Below, piece by piece: positions 43,085-51,661 of a stretch of 64,000 nt of DNA. The notes below the pieces were generated by a model. It was not told the origin of the DNA. It made no database searches and saw only the letters and a list, made by a program, of their open reading frames with translations. The DNA comes from JAKOVR01 sp031415655. GTDB lineage: Bacteria; Actinomycetota; Acidimicrobiia; Acidimicrobiales; Acidimicrobilacustridaceae. Both the position numbers and the translations under genes were made by a program. The stretch's first letter is position 1. The number at the start of each line of letters is the position of its first letter. The DNA lies in NCBI GenBank assembly GCA_031415655.1, contig JANOSD010000030.1, positions 1-64,000 on the forward strand, read 5' to 3'.

Positions 43085-45970
43085 CTAGGAATCGAATGAC
43101 GAAGACGGTGGGGATTGCGATCCGGGCTGCTCCACTGGAGACCGAGCCGGATCTGGAGGGGATGTTGCATCCCATGTTGAACGAACCCCAGGCGCGAACG
43201 AGGTCGCCGGGCGATCACCCATCTCGCCGTTTCGTGCAGCGATATCGACGACACTCGCTGGATTCGGGGTTGTCGATAGAAGATCTGCGGCGATCTCAAG
43301 GATTGGTTGAACGACGAACTTTGCCCGAGTCCGGATTGCTTCATTCAGCATCTCGCGGTGGGCTTCGAGCGATGACGTTTCGCTGAAGGCGAGCAACGTA
43401 GCCTTGATCGGTCGCGGCGGCGCCGGCGCTCCCGCGGTCGTGGGCAGGGGAAGCGGCGTTTCGCCGATGGGCTTGAGCGCGGAGTCAATTTCCGGACGGG
43501 TGAGATCTTCGTCGTTGGCCATGACGAGCCAGACACCGCCGAGTCGGAGGGGGACAGGCGCGAACCGACCCGATTTTCGAGTTCCACCGTGGTGCCAATC
43601 CGAAACGACGACGGTGCCGGGCTTCGATGCGTCGCCGACCGGCGGGCGCAGGAGCATCTGCCGGCTCTGGAACAACAGCCCTTCGACATTGAATCGGCGG
43701 ACGGTACGGTCGTCGCTGGGGAACCTTTTGAACTCATCCGGCTGGATGACGACTTGCGTCCCATCGGGTCGGCGGACGCCGTCTTCGCCTATTTCGACCG
43801 GAAGCCACGCCCGCCAGAGCGTCCCAGGCGGACCGAATCGGCCGACGGCGATATTCAATCCGAGAAGAAGTAGGAGGGGAAATGCGAGCCCCACGCCGAG
43901 AAGTGCTGCGAACACGACAAGCCTTCGCCCTTCGTCGATCGGTCGAACGACCTCAAAGTCTGTGGGAATCTCGACGGTGAGTGCTTGCTGATTCTCCTCG
44001 CTTCGGAGTTTCACGACTGTGACGCCCCGGACGATGCCATCTGCTTTGCCGTTGGCGGTCGCCTCGACATCGATTTCCCTCGACTCGCCAGAGGCGACCT
44101 GCACGCATGTCGCCTCGCTGCTTCCCGTCGACGGGGCGCTCAGATCGACGCTGGAAATATCCTTGGGGTGGACATCGAACCTGCCGCCTTCGATCCATGC
44201 GCAACCTCGCCCGTTCTCTGGCCCGAGAATGGTGATGCGGCCCCTTGCTGCGCTCGGGCCAATCGCCGCGGCCAGTTGAAGGTTCGGCGTGCCCGAACGC
44301 GGGTAGGACGCTGGGGGGCGGACCTCGATGGGGTACGTGCGGCTGGCCGGGGCAAGTACAAGCCCGGAAAGCGTCTCCGGCTCGACGGTAAGGGACAGGT
44401 ACACGACCGACGATTTCAAGTCGGTGGGCACGGGCCAGGTTCCACGTACGATGCCATCCCTGTCGGGATCGGAAACCTCGACGGTGTCCACGGAACCGCT
44501 TGTCGGATCGGTTGCGGTCGCCGTAACGCGCAGGTTCTTGAAGGTGGACCTTTGAGACGGCGTGCCGGACTGGGTCTCGACCGCAGCATCGAACTGGGCG
44601 GTTTCACCCCGTCGGAAAAGGGGGTTCCCTTTGAGCACAGGCACCAGGTCTCCGAACACATACACCTTGGTCTTGGCGATGGCATCCGGGCGTGTCCCGG
44701 TTGGGTCGATGAACGTGATCGACCACTGCCCGATCCATGGCCCATCGGTGTCGGGCAACGTGACGTCTACGACCGCTGCGTCCGGGGCCAGCCAAGACCA
44801 ACGCGCATCGGCGGCCCCGATCCTGCCGTCGCCTGGGCGACCAGCAGCGATGGTGAGCGCGGCGCTTTGTTCGGGCGACCGCAGTTCGATGTCGATCCCT
44901 TCTGCCCCGGTAAGGGCAAGAAGGTTGAAAGACCGCAGGCCGGGATCAACGGCGAAAGTGATCGTCCCTTGTGGGCAGGCGGAGCGTTGACACACGGCAA
45001 TATCTCCGCCACCGGCGGCAGTCCCGTTGGCAATTTGGTTCACCGAGTCGAATAGACCGACGGTGAGCTCGCCAAGGCTTCCGGCAGGGAGGTACGAGCC
45101 TGGAGCTGACCCGGGTGGCAGCGGCACTGTTCCGCAGGTCGTCTCATCGCCACGACCCTCAGCGATGGCCTGAAGAAAACGACGGTCTTCCGGAGTGATT
45201 TGGGCTGAGAGAGCGTGGGCGATGAGATGTGAGCCCGACGAACGAAGCTGATCGACGATGCCGCGGGGCTCGCACAGCATTTGTCGGCCCCGATCCTCGA
45301 GGCGATTTGCGCCATCCGGCTCGTCCAGCGCGATCTCGGGTGCGTAGTCCTTGAAGCGGCCGAACTGATCTAGCGTCGCGCTGTTTCGATCTTCGATGTC
45401 GTAGGCACCGTCCGTGAACCAGAAAACTGCTTGGCAAGGTTTGGTCGTGGTGCCGGTCGCAACCTCTTTGCTCCGCTGGGTCATCGACCGTTGTGCCCCT
45501 TGAAGGGCGACGACGTAATCGGTGTCGATTCCGGTGTTGCGGCGAGCGAAAGTGTCCGCCTGGCGTTGCAGGTCGGTCACGTCGCCGTTCTTCACACTCT
45601 GCCAGGGAACAACTTCGTCGAAAACGACCGAGAAACCGGCCATCGATACGTCGATCTGCACGGGATTGGTGGTGTCCTTCCCGCGCCCACTTTGGAGCAG
45701 TCCTAGGCCGGCAAGGGCTGCCTTGACCGCATCAACGCGCTTGTTAGCTGGGTCTGTGTCTTGCAGACTTCCGGATTCGTCCACCAGAAACTGCACCTGA
45801 AGCCGGCCAGTCGATGCCATGCACTTCGCGAGTTCGGAGAGGCCCGTCGGGTTCTCTGCGGGGGCGTTGGCAGATGTCGTTGACGCCGCCGCAGCAAACC
45901 ACCCGAGAGAACCTGCCATGAGGGCGCAGACCATGATCACTTGGCCAACCCAGAACCGTGGAAACCTCAC
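43085..45970 (-). CDS. Membrane-anchored von Willebrand A domain protein, 961 aa
   Basis: GTG at 45970 overlaps the upstream stop (GTGA). Signal/anchor helix at ~7-29 (WVGQVIMVCALMAGSLGWFAA). The vWA domain follows directly: VQFLVDESGSLQD holds the DxSxS metal site (64-68), Thr in NTGIDTDY and WFTDG supply the rest of the MIDAS, so metal-dependent ligand binding is likely. Extracytoplasmic beta domains (~330-660) and several Cys follow, then a second membrane helix (~684-707, LLGVGLAFPLLLLLGLNIAV) and a ~250-residue cytoplasmic tail. The topology suits a sensor that passes a signal inward to the tubulin-like protein. Confidence 0.88.
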   Translation of the reverse strand: MRFPRFWVGQVIMVCALMAGSLGWFAAAASTTSANAPAENPTGLSELAKCMASTGRLQVQFLVDESGSLQDTDPANKRVDAVKAALAGLGLLQSGRGKDTTNPVQIDVSMAGFSVVFDEVVPWQSVKNGDVTDLQRQADTFARRNTGIDTDYVVALQGAQRSMTQRSKEVATGTTTKPCQAVFWFTDGAYDIEDRNSATLDQFGRFKDYAPEIALDEPDGANRLEDRGRQMLCEPRGIVDQLRSSGSHLIAHALSAQITPEDRRFLQAIAEGRGDETTCGTVPLPPGSAPGSYLPAGSLGELTVGLFDSVNQIANGTAAGGGDIAVCQRSACPQGTITFAVDPGLRSFNLLALTGAEGIDIELRSPEQSAALTIAAGRPGDGRIGAADARWSWLAPDAAVVDVTLPDTDGPWIGQWSITFIDPTGTRPDAIAKTKVYVFGDLVPVLKGNPLFRRGETAQFDAAVETQSGTPSQRSTFKNLRVTATATDPTSGSVDTVEVSDPDRDGIVRGTWPVPTDLKSSVVYLSLTVEPETLSGLVLAPASRTYPIEVRPPASYPRSGTPNLQLAAAIGPSAARGRITILGPENGRGCAWIEGGRFDVHPKDISSVDLSAPSTGSSEATCVQVASGESREIDVEATANGKADGIVRGVTVVKLRSEENQQALTVEIPTDFEVVRPIDEGRRLVVFAALLGVGLAFPLLLLLGLNIAVGRFGPPGTLWRAWLPVEIGEDGVRRPDGTQVVIQPDEFKRFPSDDRTVRRFNVEGLLFQSRQMLLRPPVGDASKPGTVVVSDWHHGGTRKSGRFAPVPLRLGGVWLVMANDEDLTRPEIDSALKPIGETPLPLPTTAGAPAPPRPIKATLLAFSETSSLEAHREMLNEAIRTRAKFVVQPILEIAADLLSTTPNPASVVDIAARNGEMGDRPATSFAPGVRSTWDATSPPDPARSPVEQPGSQSPPSSSFDS

Positions 45971-46377
45971 TTTGAAAGCTCCGTGGCCAGCAGCCACAGG
46001 TGGATGAGCGCGCTCAAGAGCCCGGTGGCGAGAAGCAAGATGGCCAAGGCCTCGAGCCCGGTGGCGGGCGAATACAAGGGTTCCTGACGGCGTTTTTGAT
46101 CGACGAATCGGTAGCCCATGACCAAGCAGGTGACTCCGCCACCACCCAGAAAGTACCCGACCGCGTCGGACGTCATGCCGCCCAGAGCGAAGAGGGCAAG
46201 ACTCACGAGACCGCAGCCGATTGCCGCCACGAGATACCCGACAGGGGGTCGAACCAAGTTCTCGTCCTGCCCTTGGCGGCCAAGGATTTCGGGAACGTCG
46301 GGGACGGGAGAGATTGGCCGCGCCGTTGGAGTACCCCAGTTACTTGCCACCGTCAGGCCCCTCTCGTTGTGGCGCAT
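45967..46377 (-). CDS. Small four-part membrane protein of the operon, 136 aa
   Basis: Starts MRHNERGLTVASNWG (or GTG at VASNW, preceded by GAGAGGGG). Polar N-terminus ~1-45, membrane helices at ~46-67 and ~72-87, a basic loop (RFVDQKRRQEP), then another helix at ~109-130 (ALAILLLATGLLSALIHLWLL). No family recognised. Overlaps the vWA gene by 4 bp; 142 bp separate it from the gene in front. Likely a structural partner of the vWA protein in the membrane. Confidence 0.75.
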   Translation of the reverse strand: MRHNERGLTVASNWGTPTARPISPVPDVPEILGRQGQDENLVRPPVGYLVAAIGCGLVSLALFALGGMTSDAVGYFLGGGGVTCLVMGYRFVDQKRRQEPLYSPATGLEALAILLLATGLLSALIHLWLLATELSK

Positions 46378-46519
46378 GTACCGGATTGGTACGGGGCGGG
46401 TGTGACGGGCCGGTCAGCTTGCCGTGTGGCGCCACCGGGACCATCAGCGACACGACGAGGTGTCCTCGAGCTATCGGCGTTGGCCCTGCTTTGATGGCGC
46501 GTCTGGAGGATGGTCGTCG

Positions 46520-46876
46520 TCATAAGACCTTCAGCAGGACGATGAGGAGAACTGTCTGTCCGGCGAAGAAGGCTGCAAGATACGGAAGGATCCGTTTGAA
46601 ATCAGCGCCTGAACGAGTCGCTGCCCGTTCGTTCTCAAGAAGCGTTGCAAGGTCGTTGACCCGCGATCGGGTTTGCTGAAGCAGCCTGGCTTCCTCGAGT
46701 AAACCGGCCATACGATCGTCAAGCGACCCGAGTAGCCGGTGCGGGTCGACGACGCGAAGTACTCCCTGAATCTCTGTTGTGAGGTCTCGCAGTCGTTCCG
46801 TCTCCTTGGTGAGCGGCGCAAGCAAGGCTCGGACTTCGGCGAGCACCTCACTGTCGATATTATTCATGAGGCCCAT
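46520..46876 (-). CDS. Coiled-coil protein with C-terminal membrane anchor, 118 aa
   Basis: From ATG at 46876 (MGLMNNIDSEV) or 46867. Residues ~10-90 are a heptad-rich helix (VLAEVRALLAPLTKETERLRDL, RMAGLLEEARLLQQTRSRVNDLATLLENE). The last ~20 residues (LAAFFAGQTVLLIVLLKVL) form a tail anchor. It would stand in the cytoplasm with its coiled coil reaching inward. Starts about 20 bp after the MotB/ZorB-like gene. Confidence 0.72.
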   Translation of the reverse strand: MGLMNNIDSEVLAEVRALLAPLTKETERLRDLTTEIQGVLRVVDPHRLLGSLDDRMAGLLEEARLLQQTRSRVNDLATLLENERAATRSGADFKRILPYLAAFFAGQTVLLIVLLKVL

Positions 46877-46895
46877 TCCTGTGGCGCTTGCCGGG

Positions 46896-47537
46896 TCAGC
46901 ACGGCTGCCCGGAACCTCTTGGCATCGGAGGGTTCTGTCCATCGGTGATCGGGTAGACGTTGACCATCACCGTACCCTGAGGACGATTTGGTTTCGCAGA
47001 GCCATCCCAGAAGGCTCGATTGGCGGTTACGGCGCCGTCGGGGGAACTGAACACCTCGGGGATGAGGGCCAGCACGGACTCGTTGTACGCCTTGGCAATA
47101 GCCGTCCCGGCAGCACCGTCGCTCGCCACGCCGAAGCTCAGCACGATTCCTGCTCGACGATTCCGGGCACCGACTTGTTCCATGCCAGCCTCGGTCTGTG
47201 TCCGCAGGTCCGCGAGATGTGCATCACGCTCTGGGGTGGCGGGCCGTTCGAGCAGGGCGGCATCGGCTTGGACTAGAAAGCACACGAATTCGCTGTCGAC
47301 TCCCGGCGGGGCCGTCGTGGTGGTGGTCGTCGGAATGGTCGTAGTCGTGCTCGTCGTGGTTGTCGTCGGTGGTTCGGTTGTCGTAGCGGCAGCCGTGAGG
47401 CGGTCGGCAGCGCTCGGATTGCCGGGTTGTGTCGCAATGAACACGATTGTGAGCGCGAGGAGCAAGTCCGCAAATACCCAGCCCACCAAGCCAAGCAGAT
47501 CGGACTCGCGCCGGTGACGCCGGCCGAATCGGCTCAT
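46896..47537 (-). CDS. MotB/ZorB-like membrane protein, 213 aa
   Basis: ATG at 47537 overlaps the stop of the large coiled-coil gene (ATGA). Short basic N-terminus, then one membrane helix ~15-36 carrying Asp24 in WVFADLLLALTIVFIA; a single Asp near the start of the helix is the mark of MotB/ExbD/ZorB ion-channel subunits. A Thr-rich linker (~48-72) follows, then a C-terminal periplasmic-side domain (AGIVLSFGVASDG, AIAKAYNESVLALIPEVF) that loosely resembles the OmpA peptidoglycan-binding fold. Pairing with the preceding gene supports a MotA/MotB-type motor. Confidence 0.75.
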   Translation of the reverse strand: MSRFGRRHRRESDLLGLVGWVFADLLLALTIVFIATQPGNPSAADRLTAAATTTEPPTTTTTSTTTTIPTTTTTTAPPGVDSEFVCFLVQADAALLERPATPERDAHLADLRTQTEAGMEQVGARNRRAGIVLSFGVASDGAAGTAIAKAYNESVLALIPEVFSSPDGAVTANRAFWDGSAKPNRPQGTVMVNVYPITDGQNPPMPRGSGQPC

Positions 47538-49126
47538 TTGCGGCGCCCAAACGGCCACCAGCCAGGCTTCCGCCCCCGCGCGGACGCATCCGGAAGGTCG
47601 GCGGCCGCTCCCAAAGCGTTGGCCACCCGGTCGCAAGCCTGCGCGGCAGCCTGAATCTGTGCTGCGGTCTCTTGCAAGTACGTAGGAATCGTCTCGCCAG
47701 TTTCCTGGAACCGGTCGATGGCCCGGGCCACAGCGTCGGTCGCACCCCCCAGCTCTGCGGAGTATCGGGCCATTTGTTCTCCGGCGGTGAGGAATCCTGC
47801 CTGGGCGCCTTGATACCCGGCCTCAAGCCCTTCGAGGTGGCGTCCGAGCGTGTCGAGCGGTCGAAGTCCTTCGGTGATCCTGCCTTGAAGCTCGTGCAGA
47901 CTGCTATGGCCCTGGTCCACACTCTTGGCGAGATGGACAGTGGCGTGTTCCAGACCCTCCGGCAGGCGTGCGGCGGTTTCCTGAAGCGCCACGGCCGCCT
48001 TGAAGAACTCCTGGGCGGCCTTGTCGAGGTTGCTCGCAAGTTCACTTGCGCTCGCTCCGGCCTTTTCGAAGTTCTCGGCCGCCTTGTCTCTGCCGGCGGC
48101 CTCGAGCCGGACGGCCTCGAGAAAGCTGGTGTTGGTCTCGCTGACCTGAGCTGAGAAATTCCGTGTGGATCTTTCGAGGATTGACGCCGCGCTTGCTGTG
48201 CTTCCCATCGAAGAATCCAGGCGCTCTCCCATTGCGTGATGTGCCGCAACGAGATGCGCAACCTCTACTCCGACTCCCGAGGCGCTTTCGGTCAGTGCTG
48301 CGATATCACCTCGCAACGCGCCCACACTGACGTGCAACAGTTCCGCACTCCCCGCAATGCTCTGGCCAGCCCCAAGCAGGGTCTCGGACGACTGTCGGAG
48401 TCCTGTAGTAAAGGTTTCCGAGTTGCTGACCGCACGCTCGAGTTCTTTGCTGGCGAGCCGCATCTGGTCGGCCACGCCCTCATATTTGCTCCAAAGGCGA
48501 GTGAGTTCCTCCGAGAAACGAGCTGGAGTGTCGTAGCCTTTCGTGGCCAGGTGAATCGACGCATCGGTGAGGATTTCGCGCAGCTCATTCCATCGGGTGT
48601 TCCGTTCGTTCTCGATCCCGACATCAAGCTGTTTTCGGACAAAACTCACGATCGCTGAGAGCACGACCACAACCAAGATGAGAATCGCGTCGATTAGTGC
48701 GACCCACTGGAAGGTGATCCAGGTGCGGCCACCGAAGCCGCCGGCCCATTGCTCGATGAAAGGTGCCCCAATGATTCGAGCTTCGTTGACATCAGTCGTG
48801 GCGAGCAGGTCGTTGTAGGCGCCGATTCCGACCCCGATCGCCGTCCACGTCCACAGCAACGGCAACAGGATCCCGAAATTTCGGACACCTTCGAGCCAAG
48901 CCAGCCGATTGACGAGTTCGGCCTCACCTGCGATGGTCAGAGACTCCTCTCCGAACGCGTCGAAGAGATTGACTTTCGCCCAAAGGTGACCGTCTGGGCC
49001 CGTGAGGGCGTCGGCCAGCGAACCCAGTGAGTTCTTGCGTCTGACCAGAGACGGGTCGTTCCCAAGGTGTCTGAGCCGCTGCTCCACTTCGATGACGTCC
49101 CGCACGCCCACTCGCCTCTCCGTCAC
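47534..49126 (-). CDS. MotA/ZorA-like membrane protein with long helical tail, 530 aa
   Basis: GTG start. Two membrane helices, ~84-102 (FGILLPLLWTWTAIGVGIGAY) and ~138-163 (FQWVALIDAILILVVVVLSAIV), follow an amphipathic N-terminus. From ~170 to ~510 there is an almost unbroken helix rich in Ala, Glu and Gln (MCP/apolipoprotein-like), then a basic end (GRKPGWWPFGRRK). This is the shape of ZorA: MotA-like membrane part plus a long cytoplasmic tail. Sequence similarity to MotA cannot be shown by eye. First gene of the operon; an AT-rich promoter region lies upstream. Confidence 0.75.
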   Translation of the reverse strand: MTERRVGVRDVIEVEQRLRHLGNDPSLVRRKNSLGSLADALTGPDGHLWAKVNLFDAFGEESLTIAGEAELVNRLAWLEGVRNFGILLPLLWTWTAIGVGIGAYNDLLATTDVNEARIIGAPFIEQWAGGFGGRTWITFQWVALIDAILILVVVVLSAIVSFVRKQLDVGIENERNTRWNELREILTDASIHLATKGYDTPARFSEELTRLWSKYEGVADQMRLASKELERAVSNSETFTTGLRQSSETLLGAGQSIAGSAELLHVSVGALRGDIAALTESASGVGVEVAHLVAAHHAMGERLDSSMGSTASAASILERSTRNFSAQVSETNTSFLEAVRLEAAGRDKAAENFEKAGASASELASNLDKAAQEFFKAAVALQETAARLPEGLEHATVHLAKSVDQGHSSLHELQGRITEGLRPLDTLGRHLEGLEAGYQGAQAGFLTAGEQMARYSAELGGATDAVARAIDRFQETGETIPTYLQETAAQIQAAAQACDRVANALGAAADLPDASARGRKPGWWPFGRRK

Positions 49127-49479
49127 TTAGCTGGGGACCACCTCCGGCGGAGATGGAATGTTTCCCTTTTGGCGAGCCTATTCGGTTCCTGGTCGGGAGG
49201 TCTTCGCCTCAGATCATTCGACGCCAGGAGCAGTCACGTATTCTCGAGCGGGCCACCTCTAGTGTCCTCTTACAGTCTAAATACGCCCTATCTGCTATCT
49301 TTCATATCTATACAATATTTTCTATGTCATTTAGAGTTTGAGCCGAGTTGGCTCGTTGCTCGGAAAGGCGGGACCGAACCTCGTGGCATCCCACTGACTG
49401 GTTCAGGACTCGGCCCATGCGCAACTGATACCGGCCCAGATGCCGGTGACGATCTTCGTAAGCCCGCGATCGGCGCCGC
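49127..49479 (-). promoter_or_regulatory. AT-rich upstream region of the seven-gene operon
   Basis: Bases ~49256-49340 are far more AT-rich than their surroundings (ctaaatac, tatctatacaatattttc, catttagag) and lie 130-210 bp before the operon start. A promoter on the minus strand is likely; I cannot fix the -10 and -35 with confidence. The leader would be unusually long. Confidence 0.45.
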
Positions 49480-49683
49480 CGTCCATCCGAGGGTCGAGGC
49501 GGTGTGACCGTCCACCTCGATCGCGTGGGCGGTGACGTGGCGCTCAGCGTCGGACGCGAGGAATACCACCCCGTCCGCGTGGCCCTCGGGGGTGCCCCAA
49601 CTGGCGAAGTCCGCGCTGCGCTCCAGTCTGGTGGTGGGTCGACCTTCGCGAAGAGCGATCACGTAGTCATTCGCGCTTCGAGC
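49480..49683 (-). pseudogene. Short-chain dehydrogenase C-terminal fragment
   Basis: The minus strand reads SWGTPEGHADGVVFLASDAE, then RHVTAHAIEVDGHTA. This is the end of an SDR protein (G-x-P-E-x-x-A-x-x-V-x-F-L-A-S-D). The Rossmann GxxxGxG and YxxxK motifs are absent, so only a tail of a former gene remains. Confidence 0.6.
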
Positions 49684-49817
49684 CCCTGGGCCTTCTTCCT
49701 CACGAGGGACCACTGGCCGGTAGGAGTCATCGAAAATTGAATTGTTACAAATGAAACATTCGGCTAAGGCATAAGACCCTGCCGACCATCGGCGAGGCAC
49801 CGAATCAAAGGATCCAC

Positions 49818-49997
49818 ATGCGCTGCCTTGACCCCTTCCGAGACCTGATCACCATCGCCCCGAGCGGCACCCACTGCGCCGAGTGCGGCACGATCGCCTA
49901 CGACCAAGAGGACGACGTGAGCTGGGACGACGACGAGTACCTCCTCAGCGACCACCGGGGACGCGGACGGTGGATCTGCTGCGACTGCGGCTCCTGA
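49818..49997 (+). CDS. Small Cys-pair (zinc-ribbon-like) protein, 59 aa
   Basis: ATG at 49818 with AAAGGA upstream, stop TGA at 49995-49997. MRCLDPFRDLITIAPSG, then HCAECG and near the end WICCDCGS give two Cys pairs that could hold zinc; between them is a very acidic stretch (YDQEDDVSWDDDEY). Such proteins occur on actinobacterial mobile elements. Function unknown. Nearly 200 bp of non-coding DNA separate it from the next gene. Confidence 0.6.
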   Translation: MRCLDPFRDLITIAPSGTHCAECGTIAYDQEDDVSWDDDEYLLSDHRGRGRWICCDCGS

Positions 49998-50528
49998 CTC
50001 TGTCGCGGCGAAACTAAGAGGGGCCTGGCCCTCGAGTCGGACAATCGGCGGCAGGGGGAACGTCGGAGGGCACCGAGTATGGGCTGAAGGATCAGTCCGG
50101 GGGGTTTGTTGTAGCCGAAGCGGTGCGCGCGGGTGCAACGGATGTTGAATCTGTTGGGGATCGGTGCGGAAGCCGCACTGCCGCCGTCACGACTCGTCGC
50201 CGCGGATCATGCCCACCGCTCATCGCCAAAGTTGATCAACCCGGTACCGATACCGGAGGCGACTCGCTGGGCCGCGCCCGGTCCTGGACCGTCCCCCGCG
50301 ACCTCCGAGGCGGGTCAAGCATCGTGATCATGGCCGGGGGCCTTGGACGATTCAGCGCCGAAGCCCTTGCCCGTGACTTACAACAACTCGTCGATCCCCA
50401 ACCTTGCGGAGGTCCCATCGACTAGACAGGAAGGCGTTGGCTGATTCGGTGAATACCGTGACGCCGGCGGCAGGGGACTGCACGACGGCTGAGAGTCAGT
50501 AGCTCCATTCCCAGGGAGGGAATATTCC
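49998..50528. other. Intergenic, no gene recognised
   Basis: About 530 bp. A small hairpin (CCGGTA-CCGA-TACCGG, 50241-50256) is present. A plus-strand frame ending SIVIMAGGLGRFSAEALARD has no known match. Confidence 0.35.
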
Positions 50529-50990
50529 ATGAAAACATCAACCAAACTGATCTTCGTTGCCGCGTCGGCACTGGCATTCGCCAGCTGTTCACCGAATGCC
50601 GGCGGGAAGACAGCTGGAACGACAAAGCCGACCGAACCCGAGCCGACAACCACCGCAGCGCCAGCGAATACGACGGTGCAGTCTGACGACCCGTCGATCA
50701 CGGCTCCGCCGCCCACAGAGCCGACCGTCCCACCGCCGACAGAGCCGACCGTCCCACCGCCGACAGAGCCAACCGTTCCACCTAGCACCGAGGCGCCGCC
50801 CACGACGCCTCCTCCGGCGACCGCTGCACCGACGACCGTGCGGACTACCCCGCCGACCACCACTGCGAGCGTGTACTTCTCGTCGTGCGCTGAGGCGAAG
50901 GCCGCCGGCGCTGCACCGCTATACCGCGGATCGCCCGGATACCGAACCGGCCTCGATCGGGACGGTGATGGCGTGGCGTGCGAAAAGTGA
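50529..50990 (+). CDS. Excalibur-domain lipoprotein
   Basis: 153 residues, GGGAGGGAA before the ATG. Lipoprotein signal MKTSTKLIFVAASALAFASC (Cys20), a Thr/Pro-rich linker with three tandem PPPTEPTV units, then the excalibur domain: YFSSCAEAKAAGAAPLY and LDRDGDGVACEK, with the DxDxDGxxCE calcium-binding loop. Extracytoplasmic. The stop overlaps the start of the nuclease gene, so the two are made together. Excalibur domains often accompany secreted nucleases. Confidence 0.9.
   Translation: MKTSTKLIFVAASALAFASCSPNAGGKTAGTTKPTEPEPTTTAAPANTTVQSDDPSITAPPPTEPTVPPPTEPTVPPPTEPTVPPSTEAPPTTPPPATAAPTTVRTTPPTTTASVYFSSCAEAKAAGAAPLYRGSPGYRTGLDRDGDGVACEK
50706..50781 (+). repeat. 24-bp tandem repeat in the lipoprotein linker
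   Basis: Three units of 24 bp (ACAGAG at 50715, 50739, 50763) encode PPPTEPTV. In frame, so copy number only changes linker length. Confidence 0.85.
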
Positions 50991-51661
50991 TCGTCGCTAC
51001 CCTCGCACTTGTTCTCGGCGGGTGCTCACCCGCTGTCACAGGTACCAGCGCCGCCACTGGCACAACTTCAACGGCGCCGACAACGGCAACGAAGCCTCCG
51101 GTGGTGGTCTCGGGTGAGCCGAGCCGCCCACCCGAGATCACCACCGCCGTCAACTTGCTTCGGGTGGTCGACGACCCAAATACCCCCACGGCCTACAGCC
51201 GAGGGGCATGGCCCCACTGGGCGGACCTCGACGGTGACCGTTGCGATACCCGTGAAGAGATCCTCATCGCCCAATCAGCCACGAGGGCACAGGTCGACCC
51301 GATCGACTGCGCGGTGATCGCCGGCGACTGGGTGTCCGAGTACGACGGGATCGTCACTGATCAGCCCGGCGACCTCGATATCGACCACGTCGTATCGCTC
51401 GAGGACGCCCACAACTCCGGCGGGTGGTCATGGACCGTCGATCAACGCCGTGCCTACGCGAACGACCCGGCCAACCTCATCGCCGTGTCCGCCAAATCGA
51501 ACCGGTCCAAAGGATCCCACGGTCCAGCAGACTGGCGGGCACCAGTACTCGAGGCCCGCTGCAAGATCGCGACCACCACCGTCGCCGTGAAAACCAAGTA
51601 CCAGCTCACTGTGACGACCCGCGACCGAGACGCGATCGATGCCACCCTCGCCGCATGCTGA
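50978..51661 (+). CDS. Secreted HNH endonuclease (DUF1524/GmrSD-C type)
   Basis: 227 residues from GTG at 50978, or GTG at 50987 with GTGA overlap. Lipoprotein-like signal (VIVATLALVLGGC). The nuclease core has DIDHVVSLEDAHNSGGWSW, then NDPANLIAVSAKSNRSKGSHGPADW: the His-Val-Val, Asn and K-S-x-N-R-S-K-G residues are those of DUF1524-type HNH nucleases. A YDG and four Cys (RCDTREE, DCAVI, RCKI, AAC) suggest disulfides. It acts outside the membrane, either for nutrient DNA or against foreign DNA. Confidence 0.9.
   Translation: MRKVIVATLALVLGGCSPAVTGTSAATGTTSTAPTTATKPPVVVSGEPSRPPEITTAVNLLRVVDDPNTPTAYSRGAWPHWADLDGDRCDTREEILIAQSATRAQVDPIDCAVIAGDWVSEYDGIVTDQPGDLDIDHVVSLEDAHNSGGWSWTVDQRRAYANDPANLIAVSAKSNRSKGSHGPADWRAPVLEARCKIATTTVAVKTKYQLTVTTRDRDAIDATLAAC

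Noticed and set aside
47534..49126. Calling the 530-aa protein a chemoreceptor (MCP)
   Set aside because: The helical tail lacks the conserved hairpin tip of MCPs, and the paired Asp-containing MotB-like gene argues for a motor subunit.
49257..49275. CTAGTGTCCTCTTACAG resembles the IS630 end CTAGTGTCCTGTCAG
   Set aside because: Match is only ~11 bases, with no partner end or transposase nearby; probably chance in an AT-rich stretch.
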